Assembly: GCA_017512675.1 (NCBI GenBank)
Contig: JAFWEY010000093.1
Span: 1 to 34,181 of the forward strand
Direction of reading: 5' to 3'
DNA: 34,181 nt
Source: Clostridia bacterium
Lineage (GTDB): Bacteria; Bacillota; Clostridia; Christensenellales; Aristaeellaceae
Shown: piece by piece, positions 8,544-17,224 of the stretch
Numbering within the stretch: the first letter of the stretch is position 1
How the letters are laid out: each line of letters begins with the position of its first letter
Notes under the pieces: model-generated
What the model was told of the DNA's origin: nothing
Databases searched by the model: none
What the model saw: the letters and a program-made list of their open reading frames with translations, nothing else
Translations under genes and position numbers: made by a program

Positions 8544-8562
8544 TGCAAAATGGGTTATTTTT
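8525..8562. terminator. inverted repeat: ftsZ terminator and possible glyA operator
   Basis: Perfect 12-bp arms AACCCATTTTGC (8525-8536) and GCAAAATGGGTT (8545-8556) enclose an 8-nt loop. On the minus strand the hairpin is followed by GTTTTATAATG, and it lies about 70 nt after the ftsZ stop, so it fits a terminator for the division operon. It also brackets the glyA -35 box and could be a repressor site. The + strand side also has a T-run (ATTTTTC). Confidence 0.75.
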
Positions 8563-8625
8563 CGATTCATTGCTCTGCCGTGCTGATGTTTTCACATCCT
8601 GCCCGGCGATTTGATCGGGTGGGAA

Positions 8626-9912
8626 TCACCGTTTCAGGTAGCTCGGCACGTCCGGAGAAAAGCTCCTGCGCTGGGAAGCATCGCGGTCGCCGCTGTAGGC
8701 AGAATCGTTGTAAACCGGGCGCTCCTGCCGCTGCTGGGGTTTCTCCTCCTGCTGATCTTCATCGCGGAACGAAATGTCCCCCAGGTAGGTTCTGCGGGCT
8801 TCGCGGCGCTCGCCGCCGAAAATCGGGTTCACATCGGCGCTGTCGTAGCCCTGGCGCGCCTTCGGCTCCTCGATGTGGATGCCCAGGCCCTCTTCCGGCC
8901 CGGCAGCTTTCTTTTGCGCGGTAAAGGCCGGAGTTTCCGGCTGTACGGCCGGAATCGGGTTCTTCTCAAAACCGGTGGCGATTACGGTGATGCGCACTTC
9001 GTCCGCAAGGTTCTCATCCACGCCGGCGCCGAAGATGATGTTCGCCTCTTCATCGGCTGCGTCGGTGATCAGCTGCGCCGCTTCGTTGATGTCCACAATC
9101 GACATATCCTCGCCGCCGGTGATGTTGATCAGCACCGCGCGGGCGCCGTCGATCGACGTTTCCAGCATCGGACTGGAAATCGCCTGCCGCGCCGCATCCA
9201 CCATGCGGTTCTCTCCTTTGCCCACGCCGATGCCCATATGCGCCATGCCGCGGCTCTCCATGACCGAGCGGACGTCCGCAAAGTCGAGATTGATCAGCGC
9301 CGGCAGCGCAATCAGGTCGGAAATGCCCTGAATGCCCTGGCGCAGCGTATCGTCGGCGATGCGGAAAGCCTCGTTCATCGTGGTCGCTTTGGTGACAACG
9401 CTCAAAAGCCGGTCGTTGGGTACGACCACCAGCGTATCGACGTTGACCTTCAGCTGTTCAATACCGTGCTCGGCGTTTTTCATGCGCTGCTTGCCCTCAA
9501 ACTGGAAGGGCTTGGACACCACGCCGATGGTCAGGATTCCCTGACTGCGCGCGATTTCCGCGATGACCGGCGCCGCACCGGTTCTGGTTCCGCCGCCCAT
9601 GCCGCAGGTAATGAACACCAGGTCGGCGCCTTTGAGGGTATTGCCCAGTTCTTCCCTGCTTTCCTCAGCCGCCTGCTGACCGATCTGCGGCTTTGCACCG
9701 GCGCCAAGGCCTTTGGTTACCTTTTCGCCGATTTGGATCTTGACCGAAGCCCTGGAAAGCGAAAGCGCCTGCTTATCGGTGTTGACAGCGATAAACTCGA
9801 CACCCTTCAGACCGGCATCGATCATGCGGTTGACCGCGTTGGTCCCTGCACCGCCTACACCGACAACCTTGATCGACGCAAAATTCGTGTTGTCCATATC
9901 AAATTCGAACAC
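8626..9912 (-). CDS. ftsZ: cell division protein FtsZ (variant GTP-binding loop)
   Basis: The 428-residue tubulin homologue forms the cytokinetic Z ring. The N-terminus MFEF...[19 protein letters not shown], the T7-loop region DFADVRSVM and the C-terminal tail DVPSYLKR (FtsA-binding peptide) are all present. About 110 variable residues link core and tail, as is usual. The start is GTG 9912 with GAGGGGGA upstream. The nucleotide-binding signature, normally GGGTGTG, reads GGGTRTG: Arg110, codon AGA at 9585-9583, replaces a near-invariant glycine. The residue before GMGGG is Cys rather than the usual Ala. The frame is otherwise intact. It lies 36 nt downstream of ftsA and is the last gene of the cluster. 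Confidence 0.97.
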   Translation of the reverse strand: MFEFDMDNTNFASIKVVGVGGAGTNAVNRMIDAGLKGVEFIAVNTDKQALSLSRASVKIQIGEKVTKGLGAGAKPQIGQQAAEESREELGNTLKGADLVFITCGMGGGTRTGAAPVIAEIARSQGILTIGVVSKPFQFEGKQRMKNAEHGIEQLKVNVDTLVVVPNDRLLSVVTKATTMNEAFRIADDTLRQGIQGISDLIALPALINLDFADVRSVMESRGMAHMGIGVGKGENRMVDAARQAISSPMLETSIDGARAVLINITGGEDMSIVDINEAAQLITDAADEEANIIFGAGVDENLADEVRITVIATGFEKNPIPAVQPETPAFTAQKKAAGPEEGLGIHIEEPKARQGYDSADVNPIFGGERREARRTYLGDISFRDEDQQEEKPQQRQERPVYNDSAYSGDRDASQRRSFSPDVPSYLKR

Positions 9913-9948
9913 AAGGCATCCCCCTCGCTTATTATTCTATCCCCGCAC

Positions 9949-11157
9949 TTACTTTTTGCTGAATATACTGCGAATCCCGTCGGCCAGCCTTCCGGGCAGC
10001 GATTCTTCCTGCGCCGTACGCTGCTCGATGGAATCGAACACCAGATCAACGAGCCCCAGCGCGCTGGCGTAAACCGGGCTGTCCAGCTTTGCCGACCGGA
10101 CCATCGAAACCTTCACAGGCCGGTGAAGTTTGCCCGCCAGGTACTCCCGGCCGCCGCGCATCATCGCAAGACCGCCGCCGGTAATAAACACCTGGGAACG
10201 CTCGGTCAGCAGTTCCTTGCACTTATCCATCGTCCATTCGATTTGCTCGATGAGTTCGTCCGCGCTGCGCTCTATCGCTTCCTGTACGAATTGCCGGGGG
10301 AAAGTCAGCGTTCTGCCTTCGTCGTCCACAACCTGGGCATCCTCCGCGGGATCGAATTCGTCGGGAATAAAGATATACTCCCGTTTGATCTGCTCCGCGG
10401 CGCTCATCGGGATCTGCAGTGCGGTGCACAAATCGACGGTGATATCGGCGCCGCCAACCGGCAGCACCATATGGTAAACAATGGCGTCCCCTTCGACGAC
10501 AGAAAACTCGGTGTTCAGGTAGCCACAGTCAATCAATACCGACACGCGATCCCTGTCATCCAGGCTGAGCAGAAGCAGGCTCTCCCCCATTGTCGGCGCC
10601 AGAAAGCCCATGACCGCGATCCCCATCTCCATGAACATCGAAGAGACATCCATGATAAACGCCGGATCCGCCAGCACGAACGCGACTTTTGCGGACAGGG
10701 TGCTCCCCTTCACGCCCACTGGGGACATGGTCTTCTTTCCGTCATCCACCTTGAACCATGCCGGCGAACGATGAATGACCATTGCGTCCATGGAGGAAAG
10801 CTTGAGAAGATCGGCGGCTGCGTCCTCAACCGCCGCGATATCCGTATCCTGAACCCGTCGATCCTGCGCTTCCACGGGAACAGTGGCTTCGGTGGAAACA
10901 ATGCTGATGTATTCACAGGGGACCCCGACATAGATTTCCCGTATGTGGGCCTTCCCCTGAATTTCCGCTGCATTTATGGAATTGCGCACCGCTTCATGCA
11001 GCTTGTCCGCGTCGTCGTTCCAGTGCCCTTTGATATAGCCGCTATACGGAACGGTACCGGAACCGATGATGTCGCACCGGTTGAATCCGCCGCTTTCCGC
11101 CAGCAGCGTGACAATCTTCGAAGTGCCAAAATCAATGGCTGCGGCCACGTTTTTCAT
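9949..11157 (-). CDS. ftsA: cell division protein FtsA
   Basis: The 402-residue actin-like ATPase anchors FtsZ to the membrane and recruits later division proteins. The phosphate-1 motif AAIDFGTSKI is at the N-terminus, the phosphate-2 region is VLIDCGYLNTEFSV, and the adenosine motif is VFITGGGLAMMRG. The C-terminal LADGIRSIFSKK is the short amphipathic membrane-targeting helix. The Shine-Dalgarno before ATG 11157 is weak (TGGAAAG). A promoter lies upstream at 11232-11260, so ftsA-ftsZ can be expressed independently of the upstream wall-synthesis genes. Confidence 0.96.
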   Translation of the reverse strand: MKNVAAAIDFGTSKIVTLLAESGGFNRCDIIGSGTVPYSGYIKGHWNDDADKLHEAVRNSINAAEIQGKAHIREIYVGVPCEYISIVSTEATVPVEAQDRRVQDTDIAAVEDAAADLLKLSSMDAMVIHRSPAWFKVDDGKKTMSPVGVKGSTLSAKVAFVLADPAFIMDVSSMFMEMGIAVMGFLAPTMGESLLLLSLDDRDRVSVLIDCGYLNTEFSVVEGDAIVYHMVLPVGGADITVDLCTALQIPMSAAEQIKREYIFIPDEFDPAEDAQVVDDEGRTLTFPRQFVQEAIERSADELIEQIEWTMDKCKELLTERSQVFITGGGLAMMRGGREYLAGKLHRPVKVSMVRSAKLDSPVYASALGLVDLVFDSIEQRTAQEESLPGRLADGIRSIFSKK

Positions 11158-11231
11158 ATGCTTTCCATCGCCTGCCTTGTTTGATCATCCCTGTTTGCCC
11201 GCGCATTTCCGTCGCTGATTACACAGTATAC

Positions 11232-11260
11232 ATTATACTTGATTTACCCGGAATTGAAAA
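11232..11260 (-). promoter_or_regulatory. promoter for ftsA-ftsZ
   Basis: On the minus strand, TTTTCA (11260-11255, four of six to consensus) and a perfect TATAAT (11237-11232) are separated by 17 nt, inside the 220-bp gap between ftsQ and ftsA. Transcription would begin near 11225, about 68 nt before the ftsA start. Confidence 0.65.
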
Positions 11261-11377
11261 GGTATTTTCTTTACAAATCCGCTAAAAACTTATTTCACCC
11301 GCCGCCTGTTCCTGATTGCCCGCCTGCAAAGCCCGCAAGTCCGGTCAGTATGGCGCCGCAAAACAGCTTCATCGGTA

Positions 11378-12187
11378 TTATGACGGCGGCACGGCGGTTT
11401 CTGTTCCACCCAATGCGGCCTGCTGCAGCTCGCCAAGCGTCGGCGTGTAATCCGCCAGCACGCCCGTGGACACGTCCAGTCTGCCGGCTGTTTTTCCCTC
11501 GGCTTCCAGCTGCGGAATCGCGGCGGACGCCCAGCTCAGTTTCGCCGCCAGGTTATCCTCATCTCCCAGCAATACGCTCAGACCGCTGGAGATTTGGAAG
11601 GTGATGTTGTTTAGATCGCCCATGCTGATTTCCCGCACCTCGCCGAACCGTTCCCATTGCTTCAGCGCCGTCAGCACCTGGCTGACCGCGGTGACCTGCC
11701 CGGTCGTCTGGGTCATGATCTGCTTTCCCATCATATAGAACGTCGGCAGAAGCCCGGTTATGACCGGAAGCCCGTTACCTGCGCTGTCGGCCCCCTGCTG
11801 GGAAAGCACCACGCAATCTTCGTCCACGGTCAGACTGATCCCCATAAAACTGATCAGCGCGCACGGGATTCTCTCATGCACCCGCAGAACCACCGTATTC
11901 GGCATTTCAACGCGGACCTCAAGGGCCTCCAGATTGCCGATGCTTTCAAAGTTTCGGGCTGTCTGCTCCGTATCGATTCCAAAGATGCTGCTGCCCAGTG
12001 TCAGTCCCGACATCTGCGCCACTTCAAAGGGGGTATAATTGACATTGCCGTCCACCTGAATCCTGCGCAGGACGAACACCTGATCCTTCAGCAGTATGCT
12101 GCCGACTGCCAATATGACAAACACCAGCACGCCAACCGCCAAATGCGACTGACGTGCGGTATTTTTGTAGGTTCGGCGTTTGCCCAT
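11378..12187 (-). CDS. ftsQ: cell division protein FtsQ/DivIB
   Basis: The 269-residue bitopic membrane protein has a basic N-terminus (MGKRRTYKNTARQ) and a membrane helix at about 17-34. The extracellular POTRA domain begins VFVLRRIQVDGNVNYTPFEV, followed by the FtsQ/DivIB beta domain. FtsQ forms the septal complex with FtsL and FtsB/DivIC that activates septal peptidoglycan synthesis. Sequence conservation is low, as usual in the family, but the POTRA start and position between murD and ftsA make the call secure. It begins 38 nt after the murD stop. Confidence 0.92.
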   Translation of the reverse strand: MGKRRTYKNTARQSHLAVGVLVFVILAVGSILLKDQVFVLRRIQVDGNVNYTPFEVAQMSGLTLGSSIFGIDTEQTARNFESIGNLEALEVRVEMPNTVVLRVHERIPCALISFMGISLTVDEDCVVLSQQGADSAGNGLPVITGLLPTFYMMGKQIMTQTTGQVTAVSQVLTALKQWERFGEVREISMGDLNNITFQISSGLSVLLGDEDNLAAKLSWASAAIPQLEAEGKTAGRLDVSTGVLADYTPTLGELQQAALGGTETAVPPS

Positions 12188-12225
12188 GGCTGCCTCCTGC
12201 CCGTCGGTTTGTCCTGTTTTTCGCG

Positions 12226-13575
12226 TTACATACCGTTGACGATGTTCTTGAAAATCGCGCCGCGCCCCTCGTAATCCTTAAACATGTCAAAGCTCGCGCA
12301 CGCGGGGCTTAAAAGAACGTTCCCGCCCGGCTGTGCCATGTCGCGGGCCATGTACACGGCTTTTGTGAAATCGTACCCCGCTCTTCTGTATTCTGAGAAC
12401 CCGACCTCATCGAGTGCTTTTTCGATCTCCGGCGCAGTATCGCCGATCAGAACCGCTCCGGTGATATTGCTGCCTTTCATCGCCTGCGCCAGCGGCAGCA
12501 TGGACACCTGCTTTCTGGATCCTCCCAGCAGGATCACCGTCGGCCGGCTCATCGTCTCTATCGCCTTGATCGTGGAATCGACGTTCGTTCCCTTGGAGTC
12601 GTTGATGTAGCGGATCCCGTCCACTTCGCGCACAAATTCAATGCGGTGCTCCACACCTTTGAAGGTGCGCAGCGTGTGCCGGATCACCGGCGCGGGCACG
12701 TTCAGCGTCATCGCCACAGCGGTCGCTGCCAGCGCGTTTTCAAGATTGTGCGCGCCGGGGATGGAAGCCTCGGCAACCGAACAGATCGGGCGGAACTCGT
12801 CCGGTGTGCCGTACACGATCACATCGCCGCGCACAAACGCGCCGAACGGCGGCGCCTGAACGCGGGAGAACCATACGATATTGCAGGCGGGCTTCCCGGC
12901 CATCCCCCGCAGAACCGGGTCATCCCAGTTCAGCACCACGCCGTCGTCTGCCCCCTGATTCATAAATACCTTCGCCTTGTGCGCGATGTAGTTTTCCATC
13001 GTGCCGTGGCGGTTCAGATGATCCTCCGTGATGTTCAGAATCGAGGATACGTCAGGGTGAAACTCCCTGATCGTCTCCAACTGGAACGACGATACCTCAC
13101 AGACCGTTACGTCCTCCGGCCGCGTTTCCATCGCGATTCCCGAAAGCGGCACGCCGATATTTCCTGCCACCCAGGTTCTCCGTCCGGCGTTTTTCAGGAT
13201 TTCTCCCAGCAGCGTGGTGGTGGTCGTCTTTCCGTTCGTGCCGGTGATCGCGATCAGCTTTCCCTGCAGAAACCTGCTCGCCAATTCCATTTCGCCGATC
13301 AGTTCGATACCCCTTTTCGCCGCTTCCGCCACAACCGGATGCGATATCGGCACGCCGGGACTGATGACCACAAGCTCCATGCCGTCCAGCAGCGTCTGCG
13401 CCGCCTCACCCAGCCGCCATTCCACGTTCGGGTGATCCAGCAGCATCTGCGCGTGTTCGGAAAGCGCCTCCAGCGATTTCTGATCGCTCAGGCGAACCGT
13501 CCACCCCTGTTCGAGCAGCAATTGCGCCGCGGCAATACCGCTGCGCGCGAGTCCCACGACCAAAGCCTGTTTCAC
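12226..13575 (-). CDS. murD: UDP-N-acetylmuramoyl-L-alanine--D-glutamate ligase
   Basis: The 449-residue cytoplasmic Mur ligase adds D-glutamate to UDP-MurNAc-L-Ala using ATP. The N-terminal Rossmann-like nucleotide-binding domain (VVGLARSGIAAAQ) is typical of MurD. The central P-loop is GTNGKTTTTTLL at about 112-123. The NITEDHLNRHGTMENY and HRIEFVREVDGIRYINDSKGTN motifs complete the ligase core. Length is normal. It lies 42 nt after mraY in the dcw cluster. No ftsW or murG follows it, unlike many Firmicutes. Confidence 0.98.
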   Translation of the reverse strand: MKQALVVGLARSGIAAAQLLLEQGWTVRLSDQKSLEALSEHAQMLLDHPNVEWRLGEAAQTLLDGMELVVISPGVPISHPVVAEAAKRGIELIGEMELASRFLQGKLIAITGTNGKTTTTTLLGEILKNAGRRTWVAGNIGVPLSGIAMETRPEDVTVCEVSSFQLETIREFHPDVSSILNITEDHLNRHGTMENYIAHKAKVFMNQGADDGVVLNWDDPVLRGMAGKPACNIVWFSRVQAPPFGAFVRGDVIVYGTPDEFRPICSVAEASIPGAHNLENALAATAVAMTLNVPAPVIRHTLRTFKGVEHRIEFVREVDGIRYINDSKGTNVDSTIKAIETMSRPTVILLGGSRKQVSMLPLAQAMKGSNITGAVLIGDTAPEIEKALDEVGFSEYRRAGYDFTKAVYMARDMAQPGGNVLLSPACASFDMFKDYEGRGAIFKNIVNGM

Positions 13576-13617
13576 ATCAACACCTCCCGGTGAACCGCAT
13601 CGTAAGCGGGATTCCCA

Positions 13618-14592
13618 TCAGGTCGCAAATCCCCACAGCGCCACAATGCACAGCATCGCCGTGAAGGTGGCGTACATTGTGATGATGCGCGGTTCCGGCA
13701 TTCCGCCCAGTTCGAAATGATGGTGCAGCGGTGCCATTCGGAAAACGCGTTTGCCGTGTGTCAGCTTGAAATAGCCGATCTGAAGGATGTCGGACAGCGC
13801 GGACACCACCATCGCAAAGGCGATGATCGGAAGCAGAAGATTCAGCCGGGTGACCAGCGTCATCCCAACCAGCGCGCCGCCCAGCGTAAAGGATCCGACA
13901 TCGCCCATGAACGTGCGTGCCGGATATCCGTTATAGCGCAGGAATCCCATCAGGCTGCCCACCGCGATCGCGCCGAACAGCGCGATCGTCCGGTCGTACC
14001 CGCCCATCAGCACGACAATGACCGTCAGGGTCAGAAAGTCGATCGCCGAAACCTTGCTCAGCAGGCCGTCCAGGCCGTCCAGCAGGTTCGCGCTGTTGAC
14101 CGTTCCCACCAGCACGAATACCGTGATCGGAATGAACCAGAATCCAAGGTCCCATTCCCGTCCGGAAAACGGCAGAATCCATTTGGAGCCGATGTTCGGC
14201 GACAGGTACGCTGCAACCGAAAGCGCGACCGCCAGAACCACCTGCGGTACGATTTTTTGAATCGGCGTCAGGCCCAGGTTTCGCTTCATGTGGATTTTGA
14301 TAAAATCGTCTGTAAACCCGATGGCGCCAAAGCCGAATGCGCTGACAAACACGTACAGAAACGGCGTTCGGAATCCGACATGGCAGGCGGCGGCCAGCGA
14401 AACAATCAGCATCGGAACCGCAAAAATGATGCCTCCCATCGTCGGCACGCCCTGCTTCTTTTTATGGCTTTCCGGCGCCAGCTCATAAATATTCTGGCCG
14501 AATTTCTTCTTCGTCAGCCACGGTATCACGACCGGACCCAGTGCGAGGGCAAATACGAATGCCGCCACCGCGGACAGAATCATGATCTTCAT
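13618..14592 (-). CDS. mraY: phospho-N-acetylmuramoyl-pentapeptide-transferase
   Basis: The 324-residue polytopic membrane enzyme transfers phospho-MurNAc-pentapeptide to undecaprenyl phosphate, forming lipid I. Conserved elements are HKKKQGVPTMGGI, the Asp pair in GFTDDFIK, the motif NSANLLDGLDGL, FMGDVGSF (usually GDTGS) and the HHH motif in APLHHHFE. About ten membrane helices are apparent. Its start overlaps the last 4 bases of murE, indicating tight translational coupling. murF, which usually sits between murE and mraY, is not in this cluster. Confidence 0.97.
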   Translation of the reverse strand: MKIMILSAVAAFVFALALGPVVIPWLTKKKFGQNIYELAPESHKKKQGVPTMGGIIFAVPMLIVSLAAACHVGFRTPFLYVFVSAFGFGAIGFTDDFIKIHMKRNLGLTPIQKIVPQVVLAVALSVAAYLSPNIGSKWILPFSGREWDLGFWFIPITVFVLVGTVNSANLLDGLDGLLSKVSAIDFLTLTVIVVLMGGYDRTIALFGAIAVGSLMGFLRYNGYPARTFMGDVGSFTLGGALVGMTLVTRLNLLLPIIAFAMVVSALSDILQIGYFKLTHGKRVFRMAPLHHHFELGGMPEPRIITMYATFTAMLCIVALWGFAT

Positions 14593-16085
14593 GCGTTCTC
14601 CCCCCCGTCCGGAAGCTTGGGCGCTCCGTGTATCTCCGTCAGCAGCTCCGCCACGACAATCTTTTCGTCGAATGCGTGCTTTACTCCCTGGATCTCCTGA
14701 TACGTTTCATGGCCCTTCCCCGCCAGGACGACCACATCGCCCGGCTTTGCAATCGTCAGCGCGCGCCGAATCGCCTCCCGCCGGTTTTCAATCACCACAT
14801 ACGGAGTTTTTGTCCGTTTGATGCCCTCTTCGATGTCCCGCAGGATTGCGTACGGATCCTCTGAACGGGGATTGTCGCTGGTCAGAATCACGAAATCCGA
14901 AAGCTTGCCGCCGATTTCTCCCATGATCGGGCGCTTTTCGTGATCCCGGTCACCGCCGCATCCGAACAGCGCGATCACCTGCGCGCCGGGCCGGGATGTC
15001 TGGCGAACCGTCGTGAGGATATTTTCCAGAGCGTCCGGTGAATGCGCATAATCCAGAATAACGCGATAGGGCGTATCGGTTTCCAGGAGCTCTATGCGGC
15101 CGGGCACGTTGCGCAGCGTCTCCAGCCCCTGCCGCAGGGATTCCCGGTCGATTCCTGTCGCGTCGCACAGCGCCGCTGCCATCATCGCGTTGTAAACGTT
15201 GAAGATCCCCGACAGGTGCAGCTCCACCGGAAACGTGAAGCGTTTGTAAAACGTCAGCCGGAACGAGCAGCCGCGTTCGTTGATTTCAATGTCATTTGCG
15301 TGGACGGCGCTGTCCACGCGGATTCCGATGGTGGTTTTGGGCAGATCCAGTTCAGAAATCCTCTTTTGGATGTGCAGGTCATCGGCATTGTAGACGACCT
15401 GGTCCACGAACTCAGGCGTCAGGAATCTCATCTTCGTATCCAGGTACCGATCCATCGTGCCGAAGAAATCCAGGTGATCCTGAGAAAAGTTCGTAAACCC
15501 GCCCACCAGATAATGCACGCCGTCGAGCCGGTGCATCGCCAGCGCGTGGGCGGAAACCTCCATCACCACGTATTCTGCGCCCTGATCCGCCATATCCCGA
15601 AGCATTTTCTGAAATTCCACCGGATCCGGGGTCGTCAGGTTCGCCGGAATCGACTTTTCCCCGATCATTGAGCAAACGGTGCCGATCAGCCCCACCTTGT
15701 GGCCGGCCGCTTCCAGAATCGATTTGACCAGAAAGCTCACCGTCGTCTTGCCTTTCGTACCGGTGATGCCGATCATTTTCAGTTTCTTTGCCGGGTTTCC
15801 GTAAAACGCCGCGGCCATATAGGAAAGCGCTTCCCGCACATTGCGCACAACCACCTGCGCACAGTCCACGTCCAGCCTGCGTTCCACAACCAGAGCCGAA
15901 GCGCCGTTTGCCGCCACCATCGGTCCGAAATCGTGCGCGTCGGTTCGCAGCCCCGGAATGCAGAAAAACAGCGCGCCCTTTTCAACCTTCCTCGAATCGG
16001 TGCACAGCGAAGTTATCTCGTTTCTCGTGTACCCGAGAACCGTAACATGGCCGGGTACAGCTTTGGTCAGTTCCTCTAATCTCAT
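14589..16085 (-). CDS. murE: UDP-N-acetylmuramoyl-tripeptide synthetase, meso-DAP-adding
   Basis: The 498-residue Mur ligase adds the third amino acid of the peptidoglycan stem peptide. The P-loop is GTKGKTT at 109-115. The region YLDTKMRF carries the lysine expected to be carbamylated. The specificity motif DNPR at 404-407 is the signature of meso-diaminopimelate-adding MurE, so the organism should have DAP-type peptidoglycan, in agreement with dapF in this window. The gene starts about 110 nt after ftsL and overlaps mraY by 4 bp. Confidence 0.97.
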   Translation of the reverse strand: MRLEELTKAVPGHVTVLGYTRNEITSLCTDSRKVEKGALFFCIPGLRTDAHDFGPMVAANGASALVVERRLDVDCAQVVVRNVREALSYMAAAFYGNPAKKLKMIGITGTKGKTTVSFLVKSILEAAGHKVGLIGTVCSMIGEKSIPANLTTPDPVEFQKMLRDMADQGAEYVVMEVSAHALAMHRLDGVHYLVGGFTNFSQDHLDFFGTMDRYLDTKMRFLTPEFVDQVVYNADDLHIQKRISELDLPKTTIGIRVDSAVHANDIEINERGCSFRLTFYKRFTFPVELHLSGIFNVYNAMMAAALCDATGIDRESLRQGLETLRNVPGRIELLETDTPYRVILDYAHSPDALENILTTVRQTSRPGAQVIALFGCGGDRDHEKRPIMGEIGGKLSDFVILTSDNPRSEDPYAILRDIEEGIKRTKTPYVVIENRREAIRRALTIAKPGDVVVLAGKGHETYQEIQGVKHAFDEKIVVAELLTEIHGAPKLPDGGENA

Positions 16086-16145
16086 GTTTCTCCCTCCGAA
16101 GCGTCGGTATCACGCTTCCTCCGGCATCTCCAAAAACAGCACTGC

Positions 16146-16168
16146 CGCAAGCGTACATAGCGCTTGCG
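16146..16168 (-). other. stem-loop in the ftsL-murE gap
   Basis: Arms CGCAAGCG (16146-16153) and CGCTTGCG (16161-16168) form a perfect 8-bp stem with a 7-nt loop in the 109-nt gap between ftsL and murE. On the minus strand a TGTTTTT tract follows about 7 nt later, so it could weakly terminate or process the transcript. Confidence 0.4.
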
Positions 16169-16194
16169 ATGTGCCGATGTTTCCTTCCCCGGGC

Positions 16195-16692
16195 TCATCC
16201 AACGTTCTGCGCCGCCGATGCCACACCCGATTCTCCCGTGTCAGCCAATTGAACGCCGGAAGACAATACGCGCAGCTGACTCTCCGCGGGATAACGCATG
16301 CCGAGATTGTATGTCGCTTCATCCCGGACGCGCTTGATATCCTCGCGCACCGACAGTCTTGAATGCAGGTTGGACTGCGCGTTCCTGAGATCGGAAATCT
16401 CGCTTTCCAGCGTCGCGATCTGCTGCGTATTGCCGGCGATGAAGGCAAAACGGCTGACCTGTACGAAGACAAACACCGCAAACATCACAATCGTTATGTA
16501 TTTCAGCACCGTACAGACGGTTTTTTCCCGCCTGCGCTTTTCCAGGCGTCTCGCGGCATAAGGATCCTGCTGCGGCGGCACAAGAACCTGGCTGCGCGTC
16601 TTCGGCCGCTTCTGCTGCTTCGCGGGTTTCCTGGCCGGAGCGCTTTCGCCCCACCAGTCTTCATCTTTCAGATAATCTCTGCGATCCTGCAT
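16195..16692 (-). CDS. ftsL: FtsL/DivIC-like septum formation protein
   Basis: The 165-residue bitopic protein has a long charged cytoplasmic N-terminus (about 60 residues, Lys/Arg-rich). A membrane helix follows (YITIVMFAVFVFVQVSRFAF), then a short extracellular coiled coil (QQIATLESEISDLRNAQSNL). This is the architecture of FtsL/DivIC, which scaffolds FtsQ and the septal synthase. Low conservation makes FtsL versus DivIC uncertain; the position right after mraZ favours FtsL. I chose ATG 16692, preceded by GGGGAG; an in-frame GTG at 16710 overlaps the mraZ stop and has no better site. Confidence 0.85.
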   Translation of the reverse strand: MQDRRDYLKDEDWWGESAPARKPAKQQKRPKTRSQVLVPPQQDPYAARRLEKRRREKTVCTVLKYITIVMFAVFVFVQVSRFAFIAGNTQQIATLESEISDLRNAQSNLHSRLSVREDIKRVRDEATYNLGMRYPAESQLRVLSSGVQLADTGESGVASAAQNVG

Positions 16693-16706
16693 ATTCCCGC
16701 TCCCCT

Positions 16707-17162
16707 TCACGGCTTGAAATAGCTGTCGTTCACATAATTCAGGATATCGGACGGATCTTCGACCGTTTCCATGTTTTCCCGCAGATAACGGTCTTCATCC
16801 CAGATTTCCACATACTGTCCGACGCCGACAAATCGCACGTTCCTTTCCAGCTTCGCGTGCTGGCGCAGGGTCGGAGGCAAAAGAACGCGTCCCTGGCCGT
16901 CAAGTTCGCAGTCGGGGAACGAATTGCCGTTGACCAGGCGCACATACTTCATGCCCCGGATGTCCGTCTGGGGAATGCGCTTCAGGTTCTCTTCAATTTC
17001 ATGCCAGTAGGCCTCCGGATAGAGTGCCAGCGTCGTAAAATCGTTGTTCAGGCCAATCGTAAACCGATTGCCCAGCGCGGAGCGGAACGACGCCGGGATC
17101 GTTACCCGCCCTTTGGGGTCGATATTGTGCGTAAAATTGCCCGAAAAAGTACTCGCACTCAT
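16707..17162 (-). CDS. mraZ: transcriptional regulator MraZ
   Basis: The 151-residue protein has two AbrB-like MraZ repeats: NIDPKGRVTIPASFR near residue 15 and ELDGQGRVLLPPTLR near residue 90. MraZ is a DNA-binding regulator of its own dcw operon, acting on short repeats upstream of its gene. I chose ATG 17162 because AAAGGAGG precedes it with 7 nt spacing; the frame extends to 17285 but that would cross the promoter. The 5' region carries five TGG repeats about 10 bp apart, matching MraZ-box organisation. The next gene in transcription order, normally rsmH (mraW), is absent; ftsL follows directly. Confidence 0.96.
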   Translation of the reverse strand: MSASTFSGNFTHNIDPKGRVTIPASFRSALGNRFTIGLNNDFTTLALYPEAYWHEIEENLKRIPQTDIRGMKYVRLVNGNSFPDCELDGQGRVLLPPTLRQHAKLERNVRFVGVGQYVEIWDEDRYLRENMETVEDPSDILNYVNDSYFKP

Positions 17163-17180
17163 CCTGACGCCTCCTTTCCT

Positions 17181-17224
17181 CCACTTTTCTCCATGATTAT
17201 ACCACATCTTGCCATTTTTTGCCA
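17181..17224 (-). promoter_or_regulatory. mraZ promoter with MraZ-box array
   Basis: On the minus strand there is an extended -10, TGGTATAAT (17204-17196), with no good -35. TGG triplets begin at 17224, 17214, 17204, 17193 and 17183, a spacing of 10, 10, 11 and 10. The first two are in the near-repeat context GTGGCAAAA and ATGGCAAGA. About 10-bp periodic short repeats upstream of mraZ are the known arrangement of MraZ operators. Here one box is part of the extended -10, so binding would directly block RNA polymerase. Confidence 0.65.

Noticed and set aside
8611..11184. An 857-codon open frame on the + strand
   Set aside because: It is antisense to ftsZ and ftsA; the translation is Arg/His/Gln-rich with no domain. 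Long antisense frames are expected at this GC content.
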